Virus record (IMG/VR): IMGVR_UViG_3300020446_000001
Coordinates: 62,001 to 126,000 of that record
Direction: 5' to 3' (one strand)
From: a virus
Length of the DNA stretch: 64,000 bases
Part shown: one piece after another, positions 1 to 8,483 of the stretch
Position numbering within the stretch: position 1 is the first letter of the stretch
Layout of the letters: every line of letters starts with the position of its first letter
Position numbers and translations under genes: made by a program
Notes under the pieces: model-generated
The model's database searches: none
Told to the model about the DNA's origin: nothing
What the model saw: only the letters and a program-made list of their open reading frames with translations

Positions 1-927
1 TCTCAATTGCTGCCTATGTGTACAAGACATGGAATGCTGGGCGGCCTTCAAACCATTAAACATGGAGTTTTGGAACATGATGCGCCTAGTGTTGAAAACC
101 CTAAAATGGACTGGTTCGGCATTCCAAAGAAAGTCCCGATGTTTTTCACATTTGGATTTGCATCTGGTTCTAAGGGGCTGGATTATTTTGTCGATGCGGC
201 AATCAAAGCTTCGGAGACGCCAGGGTGCCCTTACTTCGAGGTTGTGATATCTATGTCTCCACATCCAGCTTGGTCGTCAGATGAATATAGGGCAATGGTG
301 CATGAAAAGGCAAGCGCCTGTGATTTTATCACGGTGGTCGATGGTTTCATGTCGGAAGAGGAAATAGATCGCCATGCCTCCGCATGTGACTATTTGGTGT
401 TTAGTTATCGCTGGCCTCAAACTGTTTATTCCGCCTCTGGGGCTGTTCGCAGAGCGTTGGGGCATGGCAAACCTGTCCTCGTTTCAGATGAAGGTCGGTT
501 GCGTGATTTGGCAGGGGGTATCCATGGATGGAAATTCGGCCAATATGACATAGATTCGTTTGCAAAATCAATAGTTGACGCTGTTCACTCTTTTGGCACT
601 GAGAAATACCAAACTTTTGAGGCCAATGTTAAGGAACTTTGTCAAAAAGATTCTTGGACAAATACCGCCAAGCAGCATATTGACCTGTATGCAAAGATAG
701 GTTCAACATGGTCGGTCATTCCGGAGCCAATGATTCGGGCAAGAAAGGTAGAATCGGAAAAACCCTATCCAGAACTAATTGATGCAGTTCTTGAAAGTTC
801 TGCGGGACCTGAACCTATGAGGGATAACAGTCTTTCTGTTGAAGAAGAAATACACTCTCAAATGAAAATATCCGAGATGTTGCTAGAGGAGTTTCCGGAT
901 TTGTTAGAAAAAGGAGGCGAAGAATAA
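1..927 (+). CDS. GT-B glycosyltransferase, 5' truncated
   Basis: The reading frame is open from base 1, so the N-terminus lies outside the window; about 308 residues are visible. The middle part looks like the C-terminal nucleotide-sugar-binding half of a GT4-like GT-B enzyme. It has a strand followed by a 'GFASGSKGLDYFVDAA' segment, a 'DGFMSEEEIDRHASACDYLVF' type helix-strand unit, and an 'SGAVRRALGHGKPVLVSDEG' stretch typical of the donor-site loop. It would transfer a sugar from an NDP-sugar to a glycan or protein. The stop (TAA) overlaps the ATG of the next glycosyltransferase, so the two are translationally coupled. Donor and acceptor cannot be read from the sequence. Confidence 0.8.
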   Translation, partial: SQLLPMCTRHGMLGGLQTIKHGVLEHDAPSVENPKMDWFGIPKKVPMFFTFGFASGSKGLDYFVDAAIKASETPGCPYFEVVISMSPHPAWSSDEYRAMVHEKASACDFITVVDGFMSEEEIDRHASACDYLVFSYRWPQTVYSASGAVRRALGHGKPVLVSDEGRLRDLAGGIHGWKFGQYDIDSFAKSIVDAVHSFGTEKYQTFEANVKELCQKDSWTNTAKQHIDLYAKIGSTWSVIPEPMIRARKVESEKPYPELIDAVLESSAGPEPMRDNSLSVEEEIHSQMKISEMLLEEFPDLLEKGGEE

Positions 928-1727
928 TGACTGTCAAAATTTCGTTAATTATGTCTACTGCAAGAAAACAAGCAGGCTTACACACGCTACTCAAAAGCAT
1001 ATCAAAACAGACAATAGATCTTAGATTGGTTGAGTTCATTTTGGTTGACAAAGCATATGATGAAAGGAAGGAAAACTATTTAGATGTATTAAAGTCGTTT
1101 TGGGATAGAGATAAACCAGAAACTGCTCTACACAATGTCAAGTACATCAAAGACGAAAGTCAAAAGGGATTTGTCGCAATATCATCTGCAAGAAATAAAG
1201 GCGTTGAGAATGCAGAGGGAGAATGGATTGTGTCGATAGATGATAGAACTATCCTCTACCCAAATACCCTGGAATTACATCTAAAATATCTTGAGGCAGG
1301 GTACGATGGTGCGGCTGGTTTTTCTGATTTTCATCATACAGATGGTTTTGCGATTTCTGAACCGGACAAAGTAGATGAAAGGTTCAATGTACCCGGGGCA
1401 AGCAACGGTCTTTTCGCTGCAAGACATTTTTACGGCTATAACATGGGTTTTACAAAAAAATCATGGAAGAAAGTAAAAGGATTTGATGAAACATTCGATG
1501 GCACATACGGTTGGGAGGACATCGATTTTGGCATGAGAATATATAATGCTGGAGGCGTTATTAAGTTAGCTCCAGAGTGTAAAGTTTTACAGGTGAGAGA
1601 TAAGGCACATCACAATACATTCGATGACAAAAAAGCTCCGACTACAATTGTTGCTGGTCGTTTGAAATGGAAGAATGATAAGTGCCATAGGTTAACTTTA
1701 ATGAATCAAAGGAGGATGAGATGGTGA
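927..1727 (+). CDS. GT2 family glycosyltransferase
   Basis: A 266-residue GT-A fold enzyme. The N-terminus 'VKISLIMSTARKQAGLHTLLKSI' and the later 'ISSARNKGVENAEGEWIVSIDD' segment match family 2. The 'IDD' acts as the DxD-type metal/nucleotide-sugar motif. The C-terminal 'GYNMGFTKKSW...GWEDIDFGMRIYNAGG' block is the acceptor-side motif of GT2/galactosyltransferase-like enzymes. The ATG sits in a TAATG overlap with the upstream glycosyltransferase and has an AAGGAGG ribosome binding site at about 911. Its stop overlaps the start of the basic mini-gene. The pair probably glycosylates a surface or virion component; the role is inferred. Confidence 0.88.
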   Translation: MTVKISLIMSTARKQAGLHTLLKSISKQTIDLRLVEFILVDKAYDERKENYLDVLKSFWDRDKPETALHNVKYIKDESQKGFVAISSARNKGVENAEGEWIVSIDDRTILYPNTLELHLKYLEAGYDGAAGFSDFHHTDGFAISEPDKVDERFNVPGASNGLFAARHFYGYNMGFTKKSWKKVKGFDETFDGTYGWEDIDFGMRIYNAGGVIKLAPECKVLQVRDKAHHNTFDDKKAPTTIVAGRLKWKNDKCHRLTLMNQRRMRW

Positions 1728-1855
1728 AGAAAAATAGCAGAAGATACCGTAGACTGATGAAAGCATGGAAGAAAAATCGTAGAGGGCGTAAGAAGCCTGT
1801 TGCCTCAAAGCGGCAGGGCCCTCCGGTGAGAAAGAAGCGACCTAGGAGGTATTGA
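1721..1855 (+). CDS. 44-residue Arg/Lys-rich protein
   Basis: The gene starts at an ATG overlapping the upstream TGA (ATGGTGA) and has GGAGG ten bases upstream. The product is 44 residues and nearly half Arg or Lys, with 'SRRYRRLMKAWKKNRRGRKK' and a C-terminal 'RKKRPRRY'. It has no acidic residue, so it probably binds nucleic acid. Its own end carries AGGAGG, which serves the next gene. Coupling on both sides supports it as real. No family is recognised. Confidence 0.7.
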   Translation: MVKKNSRRYRRLMKAWKKNRRGRKKPVASKRQGPPVRKKRPRRY

Positions 1856-1856
1856 T

Positions 1857-2489
1857 GTGGTTGAAGGTCTCCTTCAACATGATGACTGGCATGATGTATG
1901 TCCGATTTGCAAAGAGATAGTTACGGAGGAGGAGTGGCCGGCTCCGATTCAAAGGAAGTCCACAGAGACTCAATCATTTCCTCCGTGTATCGTTTGCGGT
2001 TCAGAGGAAGACATACATTACAACTATCTGACTTTGCCTCAAAAAGACGGAAGGGGTTTTACCCATAATATGATAGTATGGTGTGAATCTTGTGGAATGG
2101 GAACTCATCATGATGGATTCGATGTTTTGACGGGCAAGCCAAAGATTGCTATGCGTCTGCCTGATGAAATATCGAGCGATTCGATGGAGATGTTAAAACA
2201 GCGTATTATGAAAGCCAAGTCTAGTGGTGAACAGGATGAGGATGCTGAAAAATTACTTCAATTTGGATTGTTGGCACGAGCTTATTTTAGAGTTCATCAC
2301 TTCCCATGCTTAGACGATGGTTGGGATGCTATGGGACATGGAGTAAGACCGCTTGAACGCACAGACATCATGAAGAGATTTTACGAATGGTCTAACGATC
2401 AAGCGATTGGTAATGCAGAGATGACGGATAATCCACTTCAAAGGCCTCGTTCGAAACCTAGAAAACAAAAAAAGCGTAAATGGTGGTAA
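1857..2489 (+). CDS. Zinc-cluster protein with basic tail
   Basis: 210 residues starting at GTG, with AGGAGG seven bases upstream inside the previous gene. An ATG two bases earlier is in a frame that soon stops. Three CxxC pairs (C15/C18, C44/C47, C76/C79) suggest two zinc sites, the second formed by 'CIVC' and 'CESC'. The C-terminus is a basic tail ('RPRSKPRKQKKRKWW'). It may bind nucleic acid or protein. No precise family is recognised. It ends the glycosyltransferase cluster. Confidence 0.75.
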   Translation: MVEGLLQHDDWHDVCPICKEIVTEEEWPAPIQRKSTETQSFPPCIVCGSEEDIHYNYLTLPQKDGRGFTHNMIVWCESCGMGTHHDGFDVLTGKPKIAMRLPDEISSDSMEMLKQRIMKAKSSGEQDEDAEKLLQFGLLARAYFRVHHFPCLDDGWDAMGHGVRPLERTDIMKRFYEWSNDQAIGNAEMTDNPLQRPRSKPRKQKKRKWW

Positions 2490-2532
2490 GTCTTCAATCG
2501 ACTTTATACGACTGGTACCCCTGATTTGATTC

Positions 2533-2682
2533 ATGCGAGACCCAACAATTAAAGTTGTACTGAGCGGCAGCGATGCAGATGGAAATGAAATTACTTTGTC
2601 TTTGGATGTTCCAGAGAACCAAGTAGAACAGGCTCACGCCACATTAGCCAAACTACTCTCTACCCTCAACAATAAGGAATAA
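2533..2682 (+). CDS. Small acidic protein of 49 residues
   Basis: An ATG frame of 49 codons fills the space between two larger genes. It encodes a beta-hairpin-like N-terminal half ('TIKVVLSGSDADGNEITLSLDV') and an amphipathic C-terminal helix ('ENQVEQAHATLAKLLSTL'). The well-formed secondary structure pattern and third-position bias favour a real gene. No strong ribosome binding site is visible. Function unknown. Confidence 0.5.
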   Translation: MRDPTIKVVLSGSDADGNEITLSLDVPENQVEQAHATLAKLLSTLNNKE

Positions 2683-2686
2683 TCAT

Positions 2687-2700
2687 GAGCCGATAGGCTC
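2687..2700 (+). promoter_or_regulatory. Short perfect hairpin, GAGCC-GATA-GGCTC
   Basis: A 5-bp perfect stem with a GATA tetraloop lies in the short spacer before the 2728 gene. No T-tract follows, so it is not a typical terminator. It may affect mRNA stability or translation of the downstream gene. A stem this short can arise by chance. Confidence 0.25.
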
Positions 2701-2727
2701 AATACATGGAACCCTTTGGGGTGAATC

Positions 2728-3285
2728 ATGCTGCCGAGACCTCATAGTGCTGTGGACGATGGTAATTACAATTCCATCGGATCTCATACGCTATCTGATG
2801 CAGGAGTATCGGCCAACAATTCATTATCACTGCGCAAGCGTGCAAAAAACAGCCGCCTAGTTCAAATGAATAATCGGAATGCTCAGGGTTTGATGAATAC
2901 CAATAAGGACATTCAACCATTAGGAACCGTTCATACAAGAGGCCCGCAAACAGGTAAAATGGGAAACACATCTGTTTTGGGCGCAGCAGGATATTACGGC
3001 CCGGTGGCAATCGGAACAACAATGTTAGGCGTAGGCATTGGAGCCATGGCGCTTTTGAAAACCGTAAACAAGCGTACAAAGTTTGGGAAGACAGCTCAGT
3101 TTGCAGCAATAACTGGAACTGTCGCTGGAGCTTTTAATTATATAGCAACCAAAGACCCATCTATTTTTATTGGTAGTGCGGGTCTAGTAAGCGGCTTAAC
3201 CATAGGAGCAAACATATTCAATGTGAAAATGAGCCCTGGCCCTGTAAATACCGTCACTAGAGGGATGAGAGAAGTAAATCTGTGA
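2728..3285 (+). CDS. Membrane protein, 185 residues
   Basis: The start ATG follows GGGGTGA. The first 80 residues are polar and rich in Asn/Ser. The rest carries about three hydrophobic Gly/Ala-rich segments (around residues 90-115, 125-145 and 150-170). The stop overlaps the GTG of the next gene (GTGA). Similar Gly/Ala-rich small membrane proteins recur at 7320, 20773 and 21711, but I see no firm sequence identity. Probably a virion or cell-membrane component; function unknown. Confidence 0.65.
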   Translation: MLPRPHSAVDDGNYNSIGSHTLSDAGVSANNSLSLRKRAKNSRLVQMNNRNAQGLMNTNKDIQPLGTVHTRGPQTGKMGNTSVLGAAGYYGPVAIGTTMLGVGIGAMALLKTVNKRTKFGKTAQFAAITGTVAGAFNYIATKDPSIFIGSAGLVSGLTIGANIFNVKMSPGPVNTVTRGMREVNL

Positions 3286-3773
3286 GCAGAATTTCAGATT
3301 ATCAACCGAGGGCGCAAGTTAAACGGTTGAACCCACTGCCACCAACGATGACGGCAGAAGATGATAGCCACACGCTACGGATTTTCACATTATTATTTGT
3401 GAATTCATTTTTGATTGGAGCAGCGGTCGGAATCCACCAACAGGGACTATGGTTTCCGGAAGAAGATAATTGGGCAAAGATTGGCGGACTTTACATGATG
3501 GCAGCAACCTTTGTACAGATGGTTGCATTTATGGTTTACAAATTGTTCTTCCAAGAGCGTCTAGAAGATCAATCATATGTTCAGAACTTGATGAGTCAAT
3601 CAAGGAGAAATATGAAGAAAATAAATGCAGAGATGCAGAGATGGCAATTGGGGATGGAGATGGAAGTTAAGAAGCGTCAGATGTCAAAGCAAATGGAACA
3701 ATTGAAGGCTGCACACCTTGGCGATGACGAGGAACCCTCTGCGCAAGAAAAGATGATGATAGAGTTGCAGTGA
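3282..3773 (+). CDS. Two-span membrane protein with C-terminal coiled coil
   Basis: 163 residues from a GTG overlapping the previous TGA. Two hydrophobic spans lie around residues 35-52 and 65-85. A charged, Met/Gln/Lys-rich amphipathic helix (about 95-150) follows and probably forms a coiled coil. The N-terminal region contains 'KRLNPLPP', similar to the NP motif of the giant proteins further on. The stop again overlaps the next start (GTGA). Function unknown. Confidence 0.7.
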   Translation: MSRISDYQPRAQVKRLNPLPPTMTAEDDSHTLRIFTLLFVNSFLIGAAVGIHQQGLWFPEEDNWAKIGGLYMMAATFVQMVAFMVYKLFFQERLEDQSYVQNLMSQSRRNMKKINAEMQRWQLGMEMEVKKRQMSKQMEQLKAAHLGDDEEPSAQEKMMIELQ

Positions 3774-3988
3774 TTTTAATGCGAGGCATACTTTTCCCAA
3801 CCGAATCGGCTACACAAGCAGAGGTCATGGCTGAGGCGTTTGCAAGTAAATCGATATGGGATCTCCGATGGTACAAATTCAAATTGATGCTATACACAGT
3901 GATTGCGTTTGCAGCAGGAATACTTGGAACTACAATGATAGAATGGTTTTTCGAAGTATCTCTTTTTGAATGGTTTTTCGGCCTGTAG
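3770..3988 (+). CDS. Small membrane protein, 72 residues
   Basis: The GTG at 3770 overlaps the upstream TGA; an in-frame ATG at 3779 is an alternative start. One strong C-terminal hydrophobic segment ('KLMLYTVIAFAAGILGTTMIEWFF') spans the membrane once, possibly with a short re-entrant end. It is the last of three coupled membrane-protein genes. Function unknown. Confidence 0.6.
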   Translation: MILMRGILFPTESATQAEVMAEAFASKSIWDLRWYKFKLMLYTVIAFAAGILGTTMIEWFFEVSLFEWFFGL

Positions 3989-4018
3989 ATTCAAACGGTA
4001 GAACCCACTCGTAGGTAC

Positions 4019-4768
4019 ATGACCCTACAAGGATTCATCCCCTCAGCCCGTAAACCTGGAAAGTCAAAAGTAGCCGGATTATTGAAAGCAATTGGTTTTG
4101 CTGACAAAGGTTCAAATTCGGCTCAGTGGGTGTTTGGTAAAACAAGATTTAGAGTTGATGTAGTAGATTTCAGAGAAGATTTAAGAGATTCTGAGATATA
4201 TTGGGCTGAGGATGTAGGATGGGACTACAATTGGGCTGTTCGTATTGCAGTAAATCACAAGAATAGAACTGATGATAATTACATATTATGGCATGCTCTT
4301 TTAGTGACTTTATCTGAGGCCATGGGAGTAAGAGAAGTGTGGCTTGACGGAGGCACAGGAATCCCCCAACAACCATACACTATGAGAGAGTTGTTTCCTG
4401 AGCTTAGAAGTGATGAAGGTGAGGATTTAACAGAAGAATCTGATTACGAACCTGTTGTTGTTGATGCAGTAGAACCCCACCCATCTCAAATTGAAGAGGA
4501 TTTACCCGAACCAAAGGTCGCACAGGCAACCGTGCCCGCACCCGCACCCGCGCGAGCGGCCACCCACGCTGGCACGCTCGAGCCCGCACTCGAAGACGAT
4601 ATGCCTGAAAAGCCTTCTCTGGTTGCCCATGAGGATGATGAGGATGATGAGGATGATGATTGGGACGATGATGATGATTGGGACGATTGGGGCGACGATG
4701 AAGACGACGAGGACGAGGATGACGGCCAAGGCGAAGACTCTGGAGTCGATGTCATCACTGACTGGTGA
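4019..4768 (+). CDS. Protein with a highly acidic Asp/Trp tail
   Basis: 249 residues. The first 125 form a compact alpha/beta-looking region with 'VFGKTRFRVDVVDF' and 'LWHALLVTLSEAMGV'. A Pro/Ala linker and a tail (about 203-245) almost entirely of Asp and Glu with interspersed Trp follow. The acidic tail could mimic nucleic acid or bind basic partners. It lies just upstream of the GTPase and may be its regulator. No family is recognised. Confidence 0.65.
   Translation: MTLQGFIPSARKPGKSKVAGLLKAIGFADKGSNSAQWVFGKTRFRVDVVDFREDLRDSEIYWAEDVGWDYNWAVRIAVNHKNRTDDNYILWHALLVTLSEAMGVREVWLDGGTGIPQQPYTMRELFPELRSDEGEDLTEESDYEPVVVDAVEPHPSQIEEDLPEPKVAQATVPAPAPARAATHAGTLEPALEDDMPEKPSLVAHEDDEDDEDDDWDDDDDWDDWGDDEDDEDEDDGQGEDSGVDVITDW
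4636..4735 (+). repeat. GAT/GAC-GAR acidic coding microsatellite
   Basis: Imperfect runs of GATGATGAG and GATGATGATTGGGACGAT units encode the Asp/Glu/Trp tail. Slippage could vary its length. The mixed codons (GAT and GAC) show that acidity is maintained at the protein level. Confidence 0.6.
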
Positions 4769-4772
4769 ATAG

Positions 4773-5501
4773 ATGGTTGATGTCCAGACTGGTCTCGCTT
4801 GGGGAGGCATACTTTATCTGAAACATTTGTGGGAATCATGGCGAACCCACCATATAGGAATTTATGGGATATACGGGAGTGGTAAAACTACGCTAAATCG
4901 TTATCTTGGAACTGCCGGGGAACTAGAAGAAGATGAAGCTATGGAAACATCTACAGTTCATCCATACGACCAAAAAGCTGGCAGGTATATACTTCCCGAG
5001 GCTTCAAGGAAACGAGTTCATGTGTTGTCAGAAGCAAATCAAGGACATCGAAGAACAATACTTTCAACTGATGTTGGAGGCCAAATCGAATATTTTTCTT
5101 TATGGCTAAGGGACATGGTGAATCGGCAAGTTGAGATTGTAATATATCTAATTGATAGTAGGCACGATCCGGATTTCGCACAAGCAGAGTTGTTTGGTGA
5201 GTTTGCCAGTGCTGTGGCAAACTCAAAGTATCCCACTAAAACCCGCAAGGAAAAAAAGAAGGCTAAAGGCTACCGCCCTCTTGTAGTAGCTTTAGTAGCC
5301 AACAAATCTGACCTTTGGTTAACTGATGAGGACAAAAATAATTATGCTCATATTGGGCTTCATCCCATTTTTGACCCATATAGAAAACACCTAATAAAAC
5401 TTCAAAGGGCTGGGGTGCCAACTCTGAAAAGAACTATTTCGGCTCTCCACGGATATGATGTTGAGAGACTAGTTTGGGATTGCTTAAAGGCTAAATCATG
5501 A
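4773..5501 (+). CDS. Ras/Arf-like small GTPase
   Basis: 242 residues. The P-loop is GIYGSGKT at residues 32-39. The G3 region 'STDVGGQ' keeps the Gly-Gln of the DxxGQ switch II. The G4 motif is 'NKSD' and the G5-like motif is 'SALHG'. The order and spacing fit the Ras/Arf/Rag superfamily of signalling GTPases, not translation factors. The start ATG is five bases after the acidic-tail gene. The stop overlaps the next ATG (ATGA), which begins a coupled chain to 7712. It is probably a GTP-controlled switch for the proteins encoded downstream; that partnership is inferred. Confidence 0.85.
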   Translation: MVDVQTGLAWGGILYLKHLWESWRTHHIGIYGIYGSGKTTLNRYLGTAGELEEDEAMETSTVHPYDQKAGRYILPEASRKRVHVLSEANQGHRRTILSTDVGGQIEYFSLWLRDMVNRQVEIVIYLIDSRHDPDFAQAELFGEFASAVANSKYPTKTRKEKKKAKGYRPLVVALVANKSDLWLTDEDKNNYAHIGLHPIFDPYRKHLIKLQRAGVPTLKRTISALHGYDVERLVWDCLKAKS

Positions 5502-6301
5502 ATCGTGCATTAAATACGGTTGAACCGCTTGGCAGTATCATGTCCATGTTCGGTGAAGAGGGCTCTGGGGGTCGTTTGGACCAACATTTTATGTCAAATG
5601 TAAGGTTTCAGTTCGATGATGACCCAGACCCATACAAAAGAAGAAAGAAAAACATGAAGAATGCGTTACGCGTCTTGAAGCCTAAGCGTTCTCGGTGGCC
5701 TCCTTGGGGTCCAAAACATAACAATCCAGGTCAATGTTGCGTTACTGGTATTGATTTAAGGCCACTTGGATACGAAGGATATGACCGTATTCTGTTAGAT
5801 CCTCAGACTTTACAACCTGTAGAAGATGGGAGAACTCTAATAACTGAATTTTTTCAAGACTCTATGACTGGCAAACCAACTCAATTTAATGCTTTGACTA
5901 ATGTCACAACAGGTATACCGCTTCGTTCATCTTACGCTCCTGGATTATTACAGATTTATTGGCTTTACACGCAATGGTCGTATGAAGCAGAAATGGAGAA
6001 GCAAGGTACTTCAAGTTCATTTTTACGGTCTCGGGGAATTGAAATTAAACCTCTGCGTAGAAAATCTGGAAAAGAACAATACAGACCGCCTCTCGTAGAT
6101 GAGCTTGAACCTTTTTACTTGAAATGTAAACAAAACGAGGGCCGAGGAGTAAACATAATTGAAACGCCAAATCCAGAATCTGGAGAGGTGGATTTCGTTA
6201 CTATTCAGTTGGATTTAAGGAAGATGAGAATTGAAGCATTACAAGCGGAATCTTCAATTGCAAGTACTACTACCGCAGGTACGGGGCAGGGAACAGTATG
6301 A
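5498..6301 (+). CDS. GTPase-operon protein, 267 residues
   Basis: Coupled to the GTPase by an ATGA overlap. The N-terminal part is basic ('KRRKKNMKNALRVLKPKRSRWPPWG'). A mixed central domain and a C-terminal Ser/Thr-rich tail follow. No transmembrane segment or known motif is seen. The tight overlaps on both sides suggest it works with the GTPase and the following protein. Function unknown. Confidence 0.7.
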   Translation: MNRALNTVEPLGSIMSMFGEEGSGGRLDQHFMSNVRFQFDDDPDPYKRRKKNMKNALRVLKPKRSRWPPWGPKHNNPGQCCVTGIDLRPLGYEGYDRILLDPQTLQPVEDGRTLITEFFQDSMTGKPTQFNALTNVTTGIPLRSSYAPGLLQIYWLYTQWSYEAEMEKQGTSSSFLRSRGIEIKPLRRKSGKEQYRPPLVDELEPFYLKCKQNEGRGVNIIETPNPESGEVDFVTIQLDLRKMRIEALQAESSIASTTTAGTGQGTV

Positions 6302-7014
6302 GTGGATTTTACGAAGCGAATCAAGTCGGTAAATCAGCCGCAGTAGGAGCGCCTATGTTCACTCAAACACCACAGAGACCACCAGTTCCTACCGCCCCTC
6401 CAGCCGGTTATGCTCCAGGAGCCTCACCATATGGTGCATATCAAGTTACACCAGGGCAACTTTGGTCATCCATACGAACAGATGATGTACCTATGGGATA
6501 TCAAGCGGAACCTACTATGGTTGAAGTGGTTCGAGATTTAGTCAAAGCGTCCAACGACAGTGCTAGATTTGCTGTCGGTGGCGGGTTTGTTGCATTGTCC
6601 CAAATAGTTCAAGAAACTATTGACTTTCGATTAACCCAATTTTTTACAAACTTCCGTATTGAAATCCACCAAGTAGAGGGGGGTTCTGGTGCTATGTTTT
6701 TGAAACCTGCAGCAGAACAGCCTACAGAAGAAGGTAAGCGTCTTCAAACTCTAACCAACTCGGATCTTTCAGCAAAGATTGAAGAAATCAAATCTGCAAT
6801 AAATGAAAATTTATTGGCAGGTGCGGATAGCACAATCAGTCTCCATGCGCAGGCCGCTGCACTTGCAACTCAGCAAGGTATCGTTGGTGGTTTGTTACAA
6901 GAAGCAGCAACTAACGGAAGAGGCGGCATTGTTTCAGGTGCGGCCAGCGTAGTTGGGGGAGTGCTCCGTTCAGCAGCAGGCTTGCCACCTGCACCAAAAC
7001 CACCGGGGGCTTGA
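6298..7014 (+). CDS. GTPase-operon protein with Pro-rich N-terminus
   Basis: 238 residues, with an ATGA overlap with its upstream neighbour. Residues 15-55 are Pro/Ala/Gly/Tyr-rich and probably disordered. The middle is predicted helical ('VVRDLVKASNDSARFAVGGG...IVQETIDFRLTQFF'). The C-terminus is Ala/Gly-rich with a short weakly hydrophobic stretch. No known family. The pattern suits an adaptor or scaffold acting with the GTPase. Confidence 0.65.
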   Translation: MSGFYEANQVGKSAAVGAPMFTQTPQRPPVPTAPPAGYAPGASPYGAYQVTPGQLWSSIRTDDVPMGYQAEPTMVEVVRDLVKASNDSARFAVGGGFVALSQIVQETIDFRLTQFFTNFRIEIHQVEGGSGAMFLKPAAEQPTEEGKRLQTLTNSDLSAKIEEIKSAINENLLAGADSTISLHAQAAALATQQGIVGGLLQEAATNGRGGIVSGAASVVGGVLRSAAGLPPAPKPPGA

Positions 7015-7017
7015 TGA

Positions 7018-7323
7018 ATGCCTGATACAAAAGAAATTGAAGATTTATTGACTCAAATGAACCTTGAAACGGCAGAAACTACTGCAAAAAAAGGTAATAA
7101 ACTTGGCGTTTATGATCTGATGGATGATTGGTTTCAACCCAAAAGCGAATTGATGAAGCATGTAATTATAATTCAAATGATTGCGTGTTTCATTGTATCT
7201 TGTTTCTTGTTAGTAACAAGCGGAGACAATATGAGCTCGGAGGCTCTTCTAATAGCCATTATGTTATTTATGCTGTTTGTTGCTGGCATGTTTGGATTTT
7301 ACAACAGGATGGTGTACAGATGA
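7018..7323 (+). CDS. Two-span membrane protein, 101 residues
   Basis: The polar N-terminal 40 residues are followed by two hydrophobic helices (about 43-66 and 76-96) joined by a short loop. The C-terminus is basic. It begins four bases after the previous stop and its own TGA overlaps the next ATG (ATGA). Possible membrane anchor for the GTPase operon. Confidence 0.65.
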   Translation: MPDTKEIEDLLTQMNLETAETTAKKGNKLGVYDLMDDWFQPKSELMKHVIIIQMIACFIVSCFLLVTSGDNMSSEALLIAIMLFMLFVAGMFGFYNRMVYR

Positions 7324-7712
7324 CAGTTTTAGAAAACATTGGTCGAGTTAGAGCCGCAAAGCATAGATGCAATGAAGTCGAAAATAATAAAAAACAGATG
7401 GGGATAACAATCAGCAAATCGATGCCTGATGAAATCACAACCGAAGACCGATATCAAGAAATATTTTCAGTGGGCCTCGATGCAAAAAGACCAAAATTAA
7501 AACCAAGTGGTTCTGGATATGAAATGGTACCTTCTACAGGAAAAATAATCGGCACAACTCTTATCCTTCTTGCAGGTTCAGTGGGGGCTGGATATTTGTC
7601 TTACGACTTTTTTACTAGAGAAGATCCTGATTATTTTTCAGGAGCAGTAGCAGCGCTGGCTGCGTTGGGTTCAGCAGCCATGGTGACTCCTAAAGAGTTC
7701 CCTTTGCCATAG
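7320..7712 (+). CDS. Membrane protein, 130 residues
   Basis: I place the start at the ATG overlapping the upstream TGA; the longer open frame upstream lies inside the previous gene. Residues 1-72 are charged. Two hydrophobic Gly/Ala-rich spans follow (about 77-95 and 105-122). It ends the coupled chain that starts with the GTPase. Function unknown. Confidence 0.65.
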   Translation: MTVLENIGRVRAAKHRCNEVENNKKQMGITISKSMPDEITTEDRYQEIFSVGLDAKRPKLKPSGSGYEMVPSTGKIIGTTLILLAGSVGAGYLSYDFFTREDPDYFSGAVAALAALGSAAMVTPKEFPLP

Positions 7713-7722
7713 AGGTATAGAC

Positions 7723-8001
7723 ATGTTCGATGCGTTTAATGTAGGAAATGGTCCGGTGCAGTTCAACCAGTTAGTTGAAGCGCCAAGCCCACCTGATTAC
7801 AAAGCACCCAACGGGTTAGGGGCTGTGTTTGGTAATTCGAAAGCTTCGTTTGGGATGCCAAAGTCTATCAAAATAGGCCTACCTGTTGCTTTGGCTGGTT
7901 TGACAGTGATGGAAATATATAGAAATCCTATGAATTGGAAATGGTGGTCTAGTGGGCTAATCTTGACAGGCGCTATGAGCTTGGCAGCGATTCAGTCTTG
8001 A
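7723..8001 (+). CDS. Membrane protein, 92 residues
   Basis: The start ATG follows a GAGGT ribosome binding site. There are two hydrophobic segments (about residues 48-64 and 73-90) after a polar N-terminus. Its last ten bases overlap the end of the convergent minus-strand gene at 7992, which marks the switch in transcription direction. Function unknown. Confidence 0.6.
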   Translation: MFDAFNVGNGPVQFNQLVEAPSPPDYKAPNGLGAVFGNSKASFGMPKSIKIGLPVALAGLTVMEIYRNPMNWKWWSSGLILTGAMSLAAIQS

Positions 8002-8483
8002 TACTCCTCATCATCGTCTTCCTCAAGATAGTGGCATTCGATTCCAAAATCTCTAAACACGCTTGGTTGTTCTGCGTCATCGTCTCTCAATTCTACAAGT
8101 TTTTGGACTAAAGCAACTCCTAAAACACCATCTTCTAAAGAGAATCTCCAGAACATGGTTACAATATTGAATTTTTCTCCTCCACCCGTTAGCGCAACGA
8201 TTTCTAGATTGTGGCCCTCATAGTTTTCTTCAAATGATTTAGTATTTTTTTGAATCCACTTCAATATTTCATCGATACCAGTTAAATCGTCTGCTTCGAA
8301 TTGCACTTCTACATTCCAACCCCTCATCTCAGCAACTATTTCCCGTACTGCTTCTTCTATTGCAGATTTCAGGTTCCCGTTTAGATCTACAAATTTTTCA
8401 CTATCACAAATCTCACAGGCTTTTTTGCCGTCATCCCATTTTGTTCCACAGACTGCACATTTTCTCAATCGTCTCCCCTCCAT
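7992..8483 (-). CDS. Zinc-ribbon protein with alpha/beta domain
   Basis: 163 residues. An N-terminal zinc ribbon has CxxC pairs at C9/C12 and C24/C27. A mixed domain (about 40-155) follows, rich in acidic residues and with an 'EEDDDEE' end. The start overlaps the 36-residue zinc-ribbon gene upstream by 19 bases. Possibly DNA- or protein-binding. No family is recognised. Confidence 0.65.
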   Translation of the reverse strand: MEGRRLRKCAVCGTKWDDGKKACEICDSEKFVDLNGNLKSAIEEAVREIVAEMRGWNVEVQFEADDLTGIDEILKWIQKNTKSFEENYEGHNLEIVALTGGGEKFNIVTMFWRFSLEDGVLGVALVQKLVELRDDDAEQPSVFRDFGIECHYLEEDDDEEYQD

